The notes under the pieces are model-generated. The model was not told the DNA's origin. It ran no database searches and was given only the letters and a program-made list of their open reading frames with translations. Positions 1-12,396 of a DNA stretch of 64,000 nucleotides are shown here, in pieces. Both the position numbers and the translations under genes were made by a program. This DNA comes from Chondrosia reniformis (Eukaryota > Porifera > Demospongiae > Chondrillida > Chondrillidae), in NCBI GenBank assembly GCA_947172415.1, contig OX359198.1, positions 3,441,401-3,505,400 of the forward strand, written 5' to 3'. Every line of letters starts with the position of its first letter. Position 1 is the first letter of the stretch.

Positions 1-600
1 AGGAAGCTACAAACACTAACATTTTACTAACATAACGGTTTACTAACTTAAAGGTTATGCTGGGCACGATACTCAGAAGCAGGACTTCCTATTAGATGGT
101 TTTGGTACGAGTGGTTTTAGGACAGTTAAAATGAACAACTACCAAAGGGATAAATTATTCGCTTACACCAATCAGGTTTAAGGCCACTTTTATCGACCTT
201 TGAATAGTTGAAAAATAGGAGCGCAATGAGCTAGCGGGCGGAACCGAAATTCAGTTGAGACTACTGTACGTACGATCCGCTGGACATCTGTAGCTATTTT
301 ATGTAGCTAGATACTTATGACTTATTTTGTTCACTGTACTATTATCATTTTATCGTATTAGTTTCATCTCGTCTTTAGTTTAACTGTCCGCTTTTGGAGG
401 TTAGTATGTATTGTCAGAGATCAGTCTGAGGCTTGGTCAGTGTCCGTTTTCCGGAGTTCGGAGGTGCCGCTACTCGGAGGTTCGAAATGTACCAGTTCTA
501 TGGGAAAGTCAATTGGGGGTGTAAGATTTGTCCGCTGTACAGAGGTTGTCCGCTTTTCAGAGAGTCCGCTAATAGAGGTTTTACTGTAGTTGTATATACT
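1..600. other. Non-satellite left flank with short GC-containing direct motifs
   Basis: This stretch lacks the 13-bp satellite. No convincing coding region or RNA gene is seen. Positions 386-402, 440-484 and 529-584 hold about six degenerate copies of a short motif, GTCCGCTNTT followed by GAGGT. An open frame of 60 codons at 433-615 runs through these motifs and into the satellite, so it is probably chance. The motif resembles repeat DNA I associate with demosponges, which is a recollection and not a search result. Confidence 0.4.
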
Positions 601-950
601 CGTTGTATATACTAGTTGTATGTAATTGTTGCATGTTCTAGTTGCATGTACTAGTTGTATATTCTAGCTGTTTGCACTTGTTGTACGTACTAGTTCTATG
701 TACTAGTTTTATGTTCTCATTCTATGGACTGGTTTTATATAATATTTGTAGTTCTAGTTGTATGACCTAGTTGTATGTATTAGTTGTATGTAAATCCTAG
801 TTCTTTGTACTAATTTTATGTAGTAATTGCATGTACTATTTGTATGTATATACTCTTTGTATGTATTAGTACTAGCTATAGTTTTAGGTTGTGTGTACTA
901 GTTGTATCTACACAGGTGCCATATGACTTATCTGCGTGTTTTTACGTTTT
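601..950 (+). repeat. 13-bp satellite, forward orientation (first block)
   Basis: Degenerate tandem copies of TACTAGTTGTATG begin abruptly near 601. The block contains the longer-range marker AGTACTAGCTATAGTTTT near 870, which recurs near 7870, 52390 and 56530 and, as reverse complement, near 29815. The last ~40 bp (910-950) are non-satellite and may belong to the following repeat copy. Confidence 0.85.
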
Positions 951-1346
951 TGGGGTGCCGCAGGCGCCCCTATATGGTTTTCAGAAATTATGTTAACGTA
1001 TGGCTTCCTGTTCGTAGTCTTGTATATATATATATATGTATATATCTGTCAAAAAATGGCGGATGTTCAGCTAGCTTTCGTTTTCTAGCTTAAAATTAGC
1101 TTTCTCTTCCTTAGCGTAGAACATTGAACGAACAAAATAGACTTAAAAACCACCCTTACTAATACTATGTAACGTAAAGCTTGCGCAAAAACGTTTTCTA
1201 CGAGATATGGCCTTGAAAAATTGACGGCCAGCAAGAGTCGATCGGAAATCGGTTAACCATATATCTATGAGAACAAGCCAAGTAGTTTGAGTTTACTTAG
1301 GGGCGCCCGGCGCCCCACGAGTTTTTTAAACTCGAACTCCTTGTTT
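951..1346 (+). mobile_element. GC-hairpin repeat, short copy (A1)
   Basis: This is a ~400-bp interspersed repeat, homologous over most of its length to parts of 12397-13351 and 16437-18004. Its left end is a GC-rich hairpin, GGGGTGCCGCAGGCGCCCC (952-970). Its right end is a second GC hairpin at 1300-1316, followed by a CGAGTTT...AAACTCG hairpin at about 1318-1335. It has no coding capacity. This copy lacks the long interior of the other two, passing directly from a TATATA run near 1025 to CTGTCAAAAAATGGCGG. The structure suggests a non-autonomous DNA element. No family can be assigned, and target-site duplications are not clear. Confidence 0.65.
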
Positions 1347-1783
1347 TATAAACAAATTTAAGAGCAAGTTTCGTTCTAACAGAAATGATTTGCTACCTTA
1401 AACTGGTATACATCAAAGCGCTTATTTAAATGTCAGCCATATCTAAAGTTTGAGCGAGATTGAACAACCAATATCGAAGATATAACGTGTTAAAAAGGGC
1501 CGATTTTAAAACTCTCAGACACTATGCGCTTAACCTAGGAAGAGCAAGAACCACATTCTATACTTCATTAAAAAGGTTACAATGTATTCTAACAAAATTA
1601 AGAAGTCCGTTTCGATTCGCCCATCCGTTGAGAAGAAAACTGTGAAAATACACTTTGAATAGATTGGTAAATACTATTTAATCTTTCATATCTTGGGAAA
1701 AAAAGCTCAGACGACAACGGACTTCTTAATTCTTACTAAATGACACTCACTGAATCCATTGAAGCTGACTACACGACTAGTTT
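1347..1783. other. Unclassified non-satellite segment
   Basis: AT-rich unique DNA lies between repeat A1 and the satellite. The only structure seen is a 14-bp inverted repeat, TTAAGAAGTCCGTT at 1598-1611 against 1716-1729. It may be a longer end of A1 or the remains of another insertion. The 61-codon open frame at 1460-1645 shows no recognisable motif and is not called. Confidence 0.35.
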
Positions 1784-4153
1784 ATGTTCTAGTTGCATAC
1801 ACTATTGATATGTACTAGTTACCTGTGTAAGAATTAGTTTTTTGTTGCAGTTGTGTTTTCTAGTTATATGTACTAATTTTGTGTACTAGTTGTAAGTACT
1901 AGTTGAACGTTCTAGTACTAGTTATACTAGGTACTAGGTGGGTACTAGTTGTATGTACTAGTTGTATGGCCTAGTTGTATGTACTACTTGTTTGTACTAG
2001 TTGTATGTACTAGTTGTATGTACTCGATATTCGTTGTATTTACTAGTTGTAAGTACTAGTTGTAGGTTCTAGTACTAGTTGTACTAGGTTTTAGATAGGT
2101 TCTAGTTGTATGTACTAGTTCAACGTGTTAGTTGTATGTTCTAGTTTATGTTCTAGTTGTATATACTATTTATATGTACTAGTTCCCTGTGTATGGACTA
2201 GTTTTATGTAGTAGTTGTGTGTACTAGTTATATGTGTATGTAATAAGTATATGTAGTAGTTGTATGTACTAGCTGTATTGAATAGTTATAGGTTCTAGTA
2301 CTAGTTATAGTGGTTACTAGGTGGGTACAGGTTGTATGTACTAGCTGTTTGTTCTATTTGTATGTACTATGTATATGTGTATGTACTAGTTATATTTAGT
2401 AGTTGTGTGAACTAGGCGTATATACTAGTTGTTTGTACTAGTTATATGTACTAGTTGAATGTACCAGTTGTATCCACCATTTATATGGACTAGTTGTATA
2501 TACTAGTTGTAAGTACTAAATAGCTGTAAGTTCTAGTACTAGTTTAAACTAGGTACTAGGTTGGTTCTAGTTGTACGTACTAGTTGTATGTACTAGTTGT
2601 TTGTACTGGTTTTATGTAATCAATACAAGTTGTATGTACTAGTTGTATGTACTAGTTATATGTACTAGTTGTATGTACCACTTGTGTGCAATTGTTGTTT
2701 GTATTAGTTGTTTGTACTAGATGTAGGTTGTAGTACCAGTTGGACTAGGTAATAGGTAGGTTCTAGTTGTATGTACCAGTTGTTTGTACTAGTTGTATGT
2801 ACTAGTTGCTTGTACTAGTTCTATGTACTAATGGTATGTTCTATATAGTTTTGTTGTTGTTTAATGTAGTAATTGTGTGTACTAGTTATATTTACTGGTT
2901 GTGTGTACTAGTTGTATGTTCAAGTACAAGTTATAACAAAGTATTAGGTAGGTACTAGTTGTATGTACTAATCGTTTGAACTAGTTCTATATACTAATTG
3001 TATATTCCAGTTTTATGTACTAGTTGTATATATGTACTAGTTGTATGTACTATTTATATGTACTAGGTATATGTGTATGTGCTAGTTATATGTAGTAGTT
3101 GTGTGTACTACATGTATATACTAGTTGTATAAAGTAGTTATATGTACTAGTTGTATGTACAAGTTATAGGTTCTAGTACTAGTTATACTAGGTACTAGGG
3201 AGATTTTAGTTGAATGTACTAGACACAAGTTGTATATACTATTTGTATGTATTAATTGTGTGTTATTGTTGTATGTACTTGTTGTATGCACTATTTATAT
3301 GTATTAACTGTATGTACTAGTAGTAAGTACTAGTGGTATGTTCTAGTCCTAGTTATACTAGGTACTAGGTAGGTCCTAGTTGCATGTACTAGACACAAGT
3401 TGTATGTACTATTTGTATATACTAGTTGTGTGTACTAGGTTTATGTACTAGTTGTGTGTAGTAGTTGTACGTACTACATGTACTTACTATGTGTATGTAC
3501 TAGTTGTATACATTAGTTATATGTACGAGTTGTAAGTACCACTTGTATGCACTAGTTGTATATATGTTCTGGCTGTATGTAATAGTTATAGGTTCTTTAT
3601 AGTAGTAGTTATAGTGGGTACTAGGTAATTACAAGTTGTATGTACTATCTTTTTGTACTATTTGTATGTACTAATTATATGTGTATGTACTAGTTTTATG
3701 TAGTAGGTGTATGTATTACTTGTAATTAATAGTTGTATGTACTAGTTGTAAATACTAGATGTATTTACTAGTTATATGTACACATTACTAGCTGAATGTG
3801 ACAGTTGTACGTTTTAGTTGTATGGACTAATACTAGTTTTATTTACTAGTCATAGATACTAGTTGTTTGTAGTATTTGTATTTACTGGTACAAGGTATAT
3901 TTAGTATTTGTAGGTACTATATGTATGTACTAGTTGTATGTACTAGATTTATGTTCTAATTGTATGTAGTAGTTGTATGTATTAGTTGTATGTATTAGTT
4001 TTTTTGTACTCGTAAATTGTTGTTTGTACTAATTGTATGTACTACATTTCTGTACTCATAACTAGTTGTGTGTAGTAACTGTATGTACTAGTTGTATGTA
4101 TTAGTTGTATGACTAGTTGTGTGTACTGGTTGCATGCACTAGTTATATGTACT
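1784..4153 (+). repeat. 13-bp satellite, forward orientation, 2.4-kb block
   Basis: Forward satellite with many single-base variants. There is a recurring longer motif of the type TAGTACTAGTT...ACTAGGTACTAGGTAGGT, for example near 2080, 2300, 2540, 2950, 3180 and 3360, which marks a higher-order unit of a few hundred bases. No non-satellite island is seen in it. Confidence 0.9.
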
Positions 4154-4272
4154 TCACATTGTATAGATAAATAATTCGATACATACTAAACAGATTAAAT
4201 AACAATGCATATAAGAAAAAAAAAAGTTTTTATGTATAGTCAATAAAAGCCATGCAAGCATAGTTACAATAG

Positions 4273-5895
4273 TTAGATTGAAGGCAGGACACATGACCTG
4301 CAGTCATTATTGGCAAGTGTAAATGAGTCAAATCTGACGGGTCTCCCTTGACGAGATCTGTATCCTCTGATTGCATTGATCGAGGATTTGAGGAGGGCAA
4401 AATTGATCTTGATGCGAATCCATAAAATCACCTGACCATATGGTTCGCCTCGCTTCGCTGAGATCAGGTCAGCCAGATGCTTGTATGCCACTGCTGTAGA
4501 CTTGCTCATCCCTCCAAAGATCGAGAAGACAAGGGGAGTGAAGGAGCTCATCTCTACCTCTCTGATGCGTTCTTCATATTGCCTACGCTTTCCCCACTCT
4601 TGCAATTGGTATACTGCTTCCAGGGAGGATTTGCGATAGCTTTGGGCAGTTGGATTACAGATCCTTACGTCAAAAAATGCCTTTTGACTATCGTTGCCCC
4701 AGAAGCCCTGGGCACAGATGTCTGATCTCGTATTGTCTTCAGTGATTGCACTTGCATAGGAGAACCTCTCGCCACTCAGGGGTGGCAATGGCGGTTCAAT
4801 AGCAACTCCCTCACACACTTCTGTCATAAGATTGGCTGTTATGTCACGAATGAGGTTGTGGCGCTTACTTGGGAATCCTCCCCTTGGACAGTCCATGGCG
4901 TGTGAGACACTAAAGCCCTGCCCGCAAGCACATTGTGAGGGCAATCTAGGGGGTGTCCATTGGTATCGAATGCAGAGTGCATCCCTGAAATCGCCTTTGT
5001 GCAGAGCAAAGTCATAGTCTGCCCTTGGAATTGCTGTTAGCCATGCTGATGCTCCCTTCTCCTGTGCCATGTCCACGTTTCGCTTCATCTCCTGGGGTAT
5101 CTTCAATCTAACATCCGCAACTTCTTGCTCACGTTTCACTTTTCTTTGCTGTCTTAGCTTGTTCTTAGCTTCTTTCTGCTCAGCTTCAACCCGTGCATCA
5201 TAATTCCACTCTTTGTTGATGATGGCTGCAACCAAGGGTTGAGTAACAGTTGTTGAGGCATCATACTCATCCCTTGATTTACGAGTGGGAATGGAGATGT
5301 CAAGTCCTCCCAATCTTGCAGGGAGGGCCAATAGCTCTCTGACTTCATCTGTGACTTCTCTTCCTATTAATGCTGGCAGGAAATCTCCCACAATTGTTTC
5401 CTCAAGGGGATGCAGCAAATCTTCCAGGTCAGGTGTTGTTCTCATTAGATAGGACCATTGATTGTGGATCCCATGAACAAACGCTGCATACGCAGCATGG
5501 GGCTGAATGTTGGCCATATCTGATAGCTTCTTCATGGTTCCTGACCACTTCCTCACCTCCCTTCTTAGCAAGTCCTGAACTGAAGCCTCAGTACCCAAAG
5601 CTGACCCAAGATATCTGTTCGCATCAGTTGTCACCTTTACTCCACTGTTCCTAAACAGGGCTCCTGCTTCTTCCAATTTCTCCTTCTTCACAATAATCAC
5701 AGTCTTTGAGGGATTGGCATAGTAACCATACAATGGTCCCGATTCAATTATTTTATCCCACCATGATCGAAGATTATTCAGGGATCCAGTTGCGGAAGCA
5801 TCATCAGCAAACCATATCTGGTGTTGTTCATCACAGTCCACCAGCAATCTCCATATCAGGGGCATGATCCCAACGGCATAAATGGCCATAGCCAA
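4273..5895 (-). pseudogene. Reverse transcriptase C-terminal half with zinc motif and endonuclease-like domain
   Basis: This is a 540-codon open segment. QGDPLAMA (motif B) lies at its start, and the catalytic pair sits in IWFADDASATG at about residues 28-38. GPLYGYYANPSKT and NRYLGSALGT follow, typical of this RT family. Near residue 325 a CACG...H...C motif precedes RHNLIRD. Further on, RSDICAQGFW...AFFDVRICNP resembles the PD-(D/E)XK core of restriction-like endonucleases, and WIRIKINFALLKS with RGYRSRQG near the end is a conserved tail. The segment itself has no internal stop. It shares its frame with the segment at 5920-6573. Confidence 0.7.
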
Positions 5896-5919
5896 AGGGT
5901 CCCCCTGTGTAACACCCTC

Positions 5920-6573
5920 TTATGAGAGAAGTATCTCACCATCGATGAACAACTTGGACTCTTCCCGATATAGGTTGGTTGCAACTATTGCCAAGGTAGG
6001 GGAGATACTTTGGAAGTTTCTCAGAGTGACTTGTCGGTTCAGACGGTTAAACGTATTGCTTGCATCAACAAGTAAGGCTGCATCAGTTGATTCATCTTGA
6101 AAGAGGGTACGAATGGCATGGACAGCCGCTTCAGCACCCGCTTCTTGACCTGCGCATAGCTGTAGATTTCCTGTGACCCTCAAGACATCTGGCTTTATCA
6201 CCTTGAGTATGGCCTTCCCAATTATTCTGCGGCAAGCTGTATAGGCTGCTAGTCCATTCGGTTCAACATTTGAGGTTGCAATCTTTCTTGCCACACAAGC
6301 CAGTGCACTGCATAGGTCATCAGAAGCCACACCAAAGGAAGTAGCAAACCGCTTCCAAGCCTGGGCATCTGCACCAGAAGGACCAGCAGTACCATTTGCA
6401 CGAAGCGCAGCCTGCTTTAGGGACAAAGCATCAATGGAGTCAAAAATCACTGGGTGGACCTCAGTGTAGTCCATGTCTTCATGTGCTCTTATTACACTTT
6501 GGTGAGCTGGCTCCCCATTGGGATGTTTTTCACGCAGAATGTCTCTCACTGATCGTACACATGCTCTCTCATT
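5920..6573 (-). pseudogene. Reverse transcriptase fingers and palm (first half)
   Basis: This segment carries the first half of the RT. GPSGADAQAWKRF, CAGQEAG and EAAVHA are family signatures. The first catalytic aspartate lies in LLVDASNTFNRLNR (motif A). In relatives, as I remember them, the conserved block LDK.PGVRPIGVGE precedes RRIIGK. Here ACR runs straight into RRIIGKAIL, so about 20 residues of fingers motif 2 appear to be deleted in frame. The segment ends at a TAA just before EGVTQGDPLAMA, with the next segment in the same frame, so one nonsense change separates them. With these lesions the enzyme is almost certainly inactive. Confidence 0.65.
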
Positions 6574-7336
6574 TTACTTGGTCATCCAGGGACAAATCAC
6601 CCGCACCATTAGCCTGTTTATTCAGCAGTCGGACTGCATCTCTCACTTTGCCACGGAACATTAGACTGGTGAAAACTTTTTCAAGCTTTTCATCATCTGC
6701 TTGCCTTCTCTGTGGTAGTCGTTGCTGGATGGTGCACCCCTCTCGAAGGAGATCTATTATCTCTCCGTTCTTCCATTTCTGCAGCCTACGATGAATGGCC
6801 TTCACGTGATCAGCTGATCTTGATCTGGGGTGAGGTTTCTGTAGGATAAGGCTGGGTAGGATCATGGCACACTTCAGCGCAATCCTCTCAAGGGGAGAGC
6901 TTTCACCATAAAATCGAAACATCTTTGCCAATTCGCATATAAATGCCTGTCCCTCCCTGCCACTTGGTAGCATAAACAGGTTCTGTCTCCAGTGCACAAT
7001 TTCTTTATAGGCTTCATCAATGTTGGCAACAAAAGCCGCTGTATCCTCAACTGCTCCCCACTTGAAGTCACTACTGGACATCTTCACAAAGCTTGGCAGT
7101 GCCTGCACAGTTTCCTTTCTGTAGGCTTCGTCTCGAATCGTTTCACCATCATTATTTGTTACTGACTGTGACTGTTGATCTTTCAAGCGCTGATTTTGGC
7201 ATTGATTTAGCCTAGATGGTAGGCAATTGGTACAACTCTTCTGTGTCTTCACGCAGATACACTTCTTACACTGGCTGCTGCTATTACACTTGCAGCACAC
7301 AATGATCAGAATATACAGCTCGAATCTATGACTCAA
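6569..7336 (-). pseudogene. N-terminal part of the RT protein, cysteine-rich
   Basis: This is a 255-codon segment. Residues about 14-47 hold a dense cysteine cluster (CCKC, QCKKC, SCTNC, then a further C), likely a metal-binding region for nucleic-acid contact. The rest is a helical linker without a motif I can name. The frame closes at 6569-6571 just after a short A run. The RT portion continues in another frame, reading upstream to a stop at 6574-6576, so a one-base slip near 6570 probably separates them. The start is uncertain because the sequence upstream of 7336 shows no further diagnostic residues. The cysteine cluster supports assignment to the same family as the downstream RT. Confidence 0.6.
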
Positions 7337-7399
7337 TCTTAGAAATCACGTTGAATCAATGATTTTTTTCGATCTTGTGTTATTGTTAGTGTTACATGT

Positions 7400-10300
7400 A
7401 GTTATATGTACTAGTTTAATGTACTAGTTGTACGTACTAGTTCTATGTACTAGTTTTATGTATTAGTTGTATGTACTAGTTGTATGCACTAGTGTCTGCT
7501 TGTATGTACTAGTTGTATGAACTAGTTATATGAACTAGTTGTAAGTACTAGTTGTATATACTAGTTTTATGTACTCATCCTATGTACTAGTTCTATGTGT
7601 TAATTGTATGTACTATTTGTAACTTCTCCTTTCTATTTGCATGTACTAGTTTTATGCCCTAGTTGTATGTACAAGAACAAGTTATATTTACTAGTTTACG
7701 CACTAATCATATATATTAGTTGTATGTACTGGTTATTAGTTGAATGTACTGGTTTTATGTTCTCATTCTATTAACTAGTTCTATATAATATTTGTAGTCC
7801 TAGTTGTATGTACTAGTTGTATGTACTTGTTGTATGTATATCCTAGTTGTTTGTACTATTTGTATGCACTAGTACTAGCTATAGTTTTAAGTTGTGTGTA
7901 CTAGTTGTATCTACTAGTTGCAGGTGCTAATTGTATACACTAGTTGTATGTATTAGTTTTATGTACTACTTGTATGTACTAGTTGCATGCAGTAGTTGTA
8001 TGTACTAGTTGTGTGTACTAGATTTATATACTAGTAGTAGTTATGTTTGCTAGTTGTAGGTACTAGTTACATTTCCTAATTGTAGGTTCTGGTTTTATGT
8101 AGTTACTGATTGTACAAACTAGTTGTATCTACTTGTTGTATGTACTAGTTGCATTTGCTAATACTAGTTATATTTACTAGTAATTGGTTCAAGTTTTTTG
8201 TACCAGTTGTATGTACTAGTTACTAGTTGTATATAATAGATATATTTTCTAGTTATATGTACTTGTTGTATGTATTAAGTATATGTATTAGTAAATGGAC
8301 TAGTTGTATGTACTAGTTCTATCTACTAGTTGTGTGTACTTGTTTTATGTATTTGTTGTATGTACTAATACTTGTTATATTTACTAGTCGCAGGTATTAG
8401 TTGTGTATACTAGTTGTATATACTACTAATAGTAATATTTACTAGGTTTAGTTATTAGTTGTATGTTTTACTTGTAATTAATAGTTGTATGTACTAGTTT
8501 TATATACTAGATGTATTTACTAGTTATATGTACTAGTTTCTAGCTGTATGTGCCAATTGTATATTCTAGTTGTATGTACTAGTGCTAGTTTTACTTACTA
8601 GTTGTATGTATTATTTGTATGTAACAGTTTTTATGTACTCGTTACTAGTTGTTGGTACAAATTGTATGTACTACATGTATGTACTCAGAAGTAGTTGTAT
8701 GTACTTCTGTATGTACTTGTTGTAAGTAATAGTTGTAAGTATTAGTTGTGTGTACTAGTTGCATGCACTACTCATATGTACTAGTTATATGGACTAGTAC
8801 ATACAGCTAGTACATACAACTAGTACATACAACTTCTAAATAACTAGTACAAACAACTAGTAAATATAAATAGTTGTAGGTACTAATTATATGTACTAAT
8901 TGTGTGTAATAGTTGTATGTACTGGTTTAGGGACTACTTGTATGTACTCGTTACTAGTTGTATATACTAGTTGTAAGGACTAGTTGCATGTACATACAGG
9001 TTGAATGTACTAGTTGTGAAAAGTAGTCATATATATATACTAGTTATATATATCTAATAGTTATATACTACTTGTATGTACTAGTTGTATGTACTATTTG
9101 AATGTACTACTTGTAATAACTGATTGTATGTAATTTACTTGTTGTATGTACCAGGACTAGTTATATTTTCACGTTGAAGAGCCAAAATGTACGTGCTAGT
9201 TGTATGAACTAGTTTTATGGACTAGATGAATGTACTAGTTGTATGTTCTGGTTATATTTACTAGTTATATGAACTAGTTATTTTTACTTGGTGTATGGAC
9301 TAGTTGTATGTACTAGTATATACTAGGTTTATTTACCAGTTGTAGGTACAAGTTTATGTAATAGTTGTTTGTATTGATTGTATGTACTAGTTGTATGTAC
9401 TAGTTGTAAGTACCAAATATGCGGTAGTTGTTTATGCTAGTTATATTAACTAGTTTTATGCACTTTTTATTGACTAGTTGTATGAACTAGTTGTATGAAC
9501 TAGTTGGAGGTAATATTACTGGCAATATTAAAGAGTTGTAGGTACCACTTGTATGTACTAGTTATATGTACCAGTTATATGTACTAGTTATATATACAGG
9601 CATATATACTAGCTATATATATACTAGTTTTGTACTACTTCTATGTACTAGTTGAAATATTAGTTACATGTACTAGTTGTATGTGCTTTTTGTATGTATT
9701 ATTTGCATGTATTAGTTATATTTTCTTGTTGTAGGTTTCAGTTGTGTGTACTAGTTGTATGAACTGATTGTATGTAATTTACTAGTTGTATATACTAGTT
9801 GTATGTACTAGTAACCAGTTGTATGTCCAGGTTATATGTACTAGTTGTATTTATTAGCTGTATGTACTAGTTGTATGTTCCATTTGTATGTACTAGTCGT
9901 ATGTTCTAATTGTTTGTACTAGTTATATGTACTAGTTGTATGTACTCGATACTAGTTTTTGTACTAGTTGTTTGGACGAGTTATATTTAGTAGTTGTATG
10001 TACTAGTTGCATTTACTAGTTGCATATACTAGTTGTATGCACTATTTATATGTACTAGTAGTATGTACTAGTTGTATATATGTACTAGTTATGTACCAGT
10101 TGTATGCACCAGTTGTATGTACTATTTTTATGTATTTGTTCTATGTACTAGAGGTATGTACTAGTTCTATGTACTAATTGTATGTACTAGTTATCTGTAG
10201 TAGTTGTGTGTACTAGTTGTATGTACTAATTTTATATACTAGGTTTATGTACTAGTTTAATGTACTAGATGTATTGACTAGTGTTAGTTATATTTAATAG

Positions 10301-12396
10301 TTGGAGGGACAAGTTGTATGTAGCAGTTACATGTACTAGTTATGTACCAATTGTATGTACTAGTTGTATGTATATAAACTTGGATGTACTAGCTGTGCAC
10401 TAGTTGTATATACTAGTTTTATGTGGTAGTCTTATGTTCACATTCTATGAAGTAGATGTATGTACTAATGTCTTTTTGCTCGTACTAGTTGTATGTATGA
10501 GTTTTATGTACTCTATTTATGTACTAGTTGCATGTACTATTTTCTAGTTATATGTACTAGCTATATGTAGAACTTGTGTGTACTAGTTGTGTGTACTAAT
10601 TTTATGTACTAGTTGTATGTACTAGTTATAGGTATTAGTTGTATAGACTAGTATTAGCTATATTTAATAGTTGTAGGTACAAGTTGTATGTAGTAGTTAC
10701 ATTTGGTAGTTGTATGTACGAATTGCATGTACTAGTTGTATGTAATAGTTGTATGTAATAGTTATGTACCAATTTTATGTACTAGTTGTATGTATATATA
10801 ACTTGTATGTACTAACTCTGTACTCGTTGTATATACTAGTTTTATGTAGTAATTTTATGTTCACCTTCTATGAACTAGTTGTATGTACTAGTTTATATAC
10901 TATTTATATATGCTAGTTATATGTGTATGTACTAGTTAAATGTACTAGTTGTATATACTAGTTGAGGGTTCTAGTTCTAGTTATACTAGGTACTAGGAAG
11001 ATCCTAGTTGCATGTACTAGATACAAGTTGATGTACAATTTGTAAGTACTAGTTATATGTGTATGTAATAAGAATATGTACTAGTTGAATATACTAGTAG
11101 GATATACTAGTTGTAGCACTAGTTTTATGTAATGGTTGTATGTACTAGATGTATGTACTAATTGTAAGTACTAGTTCTATGCACTAGTTGTGTGAAGTAG
11201 TTGTATGTACTAGTAACTAGTTTTATGTACTAATAGTTCTATAAACTAGCTGAATGAACTAGTTGTATATACTAGTTTTATATCCTAGTTGTGTGTATTA
11301 GTAACTAGTTGTATGGCCTAGTTGTATGTATAAGTTGTATGTACCAGTTTTATGTACTCGTTTTATGTACTGGTACTAGTTATATTTACTAGTTGTAAGA
11401 AATAGTAGTATGTACTAGTTGTTAGTCCTATTTATACACACTAGTTTTATGTACTAGTTATATATACCAGGTGTATGTACTAGGTACATATACTAGTTAT
11501 ATATTCTAGTTATGTACTTCTTGTATGAACTAGTTGTATGTAATATTTTTATATACTAGTTGTATGTACTAGTTGTTTGTACTAGTTGTGTGTACTAGTT
11601 GTATGTTCTAGTTATATGGACTAGTTTTGTGGACTAGTTGTATGTACTAGTTGTATGTACTAGTATTGGTTTTATTTGCTAGTTGAAGGTAATAATTGTA
11701 CGTACTAGTTGTAGGTACTAGTTGTATTTACTAGCTGTATGTAATATTTGTATGTAGTAATTGTGTGTATTCGTTGTATGTACTCGTTGTATGTATTAGT
11801 TATGTACTAGTTGTTTGTGCTAGTTTTATGTTCTAGTTGAATGTACTAGTTATAAGTACAATGTATATGTTCTAGTTATTTGTGTATGTTCTATGTAAAT
11901 GTACTAATTGAATGTACTAGTTGTATATACTAGGTATATATACTAGATGTGTACCAGTTATATTTTCAAGTTTTATGAACACATTGCATGTAATGGCTAT
12001 GTATATCTAATATATACTAGCTGTATGTACTACTTTAATGTACCCGTTCTATGAACTAGTTCTAAGTACTAATTGTAGTTGTATGCACTAATTGTATGCA
12101 CTGGTTGTATGGACTAGGTGTATGTACTAGTTGTATGTACTAGGTGTATGTAGTTGTATGTACTAGTTGTATGTACTAGTTGTATGTACTAGTTGTATGT
12201 ACTAATTGTAGGTTCTAGTACTAGTTGAACTATGTAATAGGTAGGTCCTAGTTGTATGTACTAGTTGTTTGTACTAGTTGTATATACTAGTTGTTTGTAC
12301 TAGTTCTATGTACTAGGTTTTTGTACTAGCTGTATGTACTCATTGTATATACTAGTTGTATGGTCTAGTTGTATGTAGTAGTTGTATGTACTAGTT
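7400..12396 (+). repeat. 13-bp satellite, forward orientation, 5-kb block
   Basis: Continuous forward satellite, apart from a short reversed patch at 8795-8868. Blocks here recur elsewhere in the window: about 7820-7950 matches 52330-52460 and 56470-56600; about 8750-9200 matches 56660-57250; about 11110-11500 matches 22010-22450 and 27110-27490. Runs of perfect 13-mers occur around 12170-12210. No coding or RNA feature is seen. Confidence 0.9.
8795..8868 (-). repeat. Short reversed patch within forward satellite
   Basis: For about 70 bp the satellite reads AGTACATACAACTAGT, the reverse complement of the surrounding unit, then returns to the forward sense. A second patch in a homologous context is at 56745-56850. 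Confidence 0.8.

Larger units (their letters stand above)
4154..7399 (-). mobile_element. Reverse-transcriptase element of an aquatic-metazoan family, RLE-like C-terminus
   Basis: A ~3.2-kb minus-strand element interrupts the satellite. It has a cysteine-rich N-terminus, a reverse transcriptase, and a C-terminal zinc motif plus endonuclease-like region. The same 13 bases, AGTTATATGTACT, flank it at 4141-4153 and 7400-7412. This fits a target-site duplication, though the satellite background makes it weak evidence. On the minus strand an A/T-rich 3' segment (4154-4272) follows the ORF. No LTRs and no capsid, protease or integrase are seen. I recognise the protein family from cnidarian and sponge genomes, but its formal clade is uncertain. 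Confidence 0.75.

Noticed and set aside
433-615. 60-codon open frame with three cysteines
   Set aside because: It overlaps the GTCCGC motif cluster and ends in satellite; no domain or splice context.
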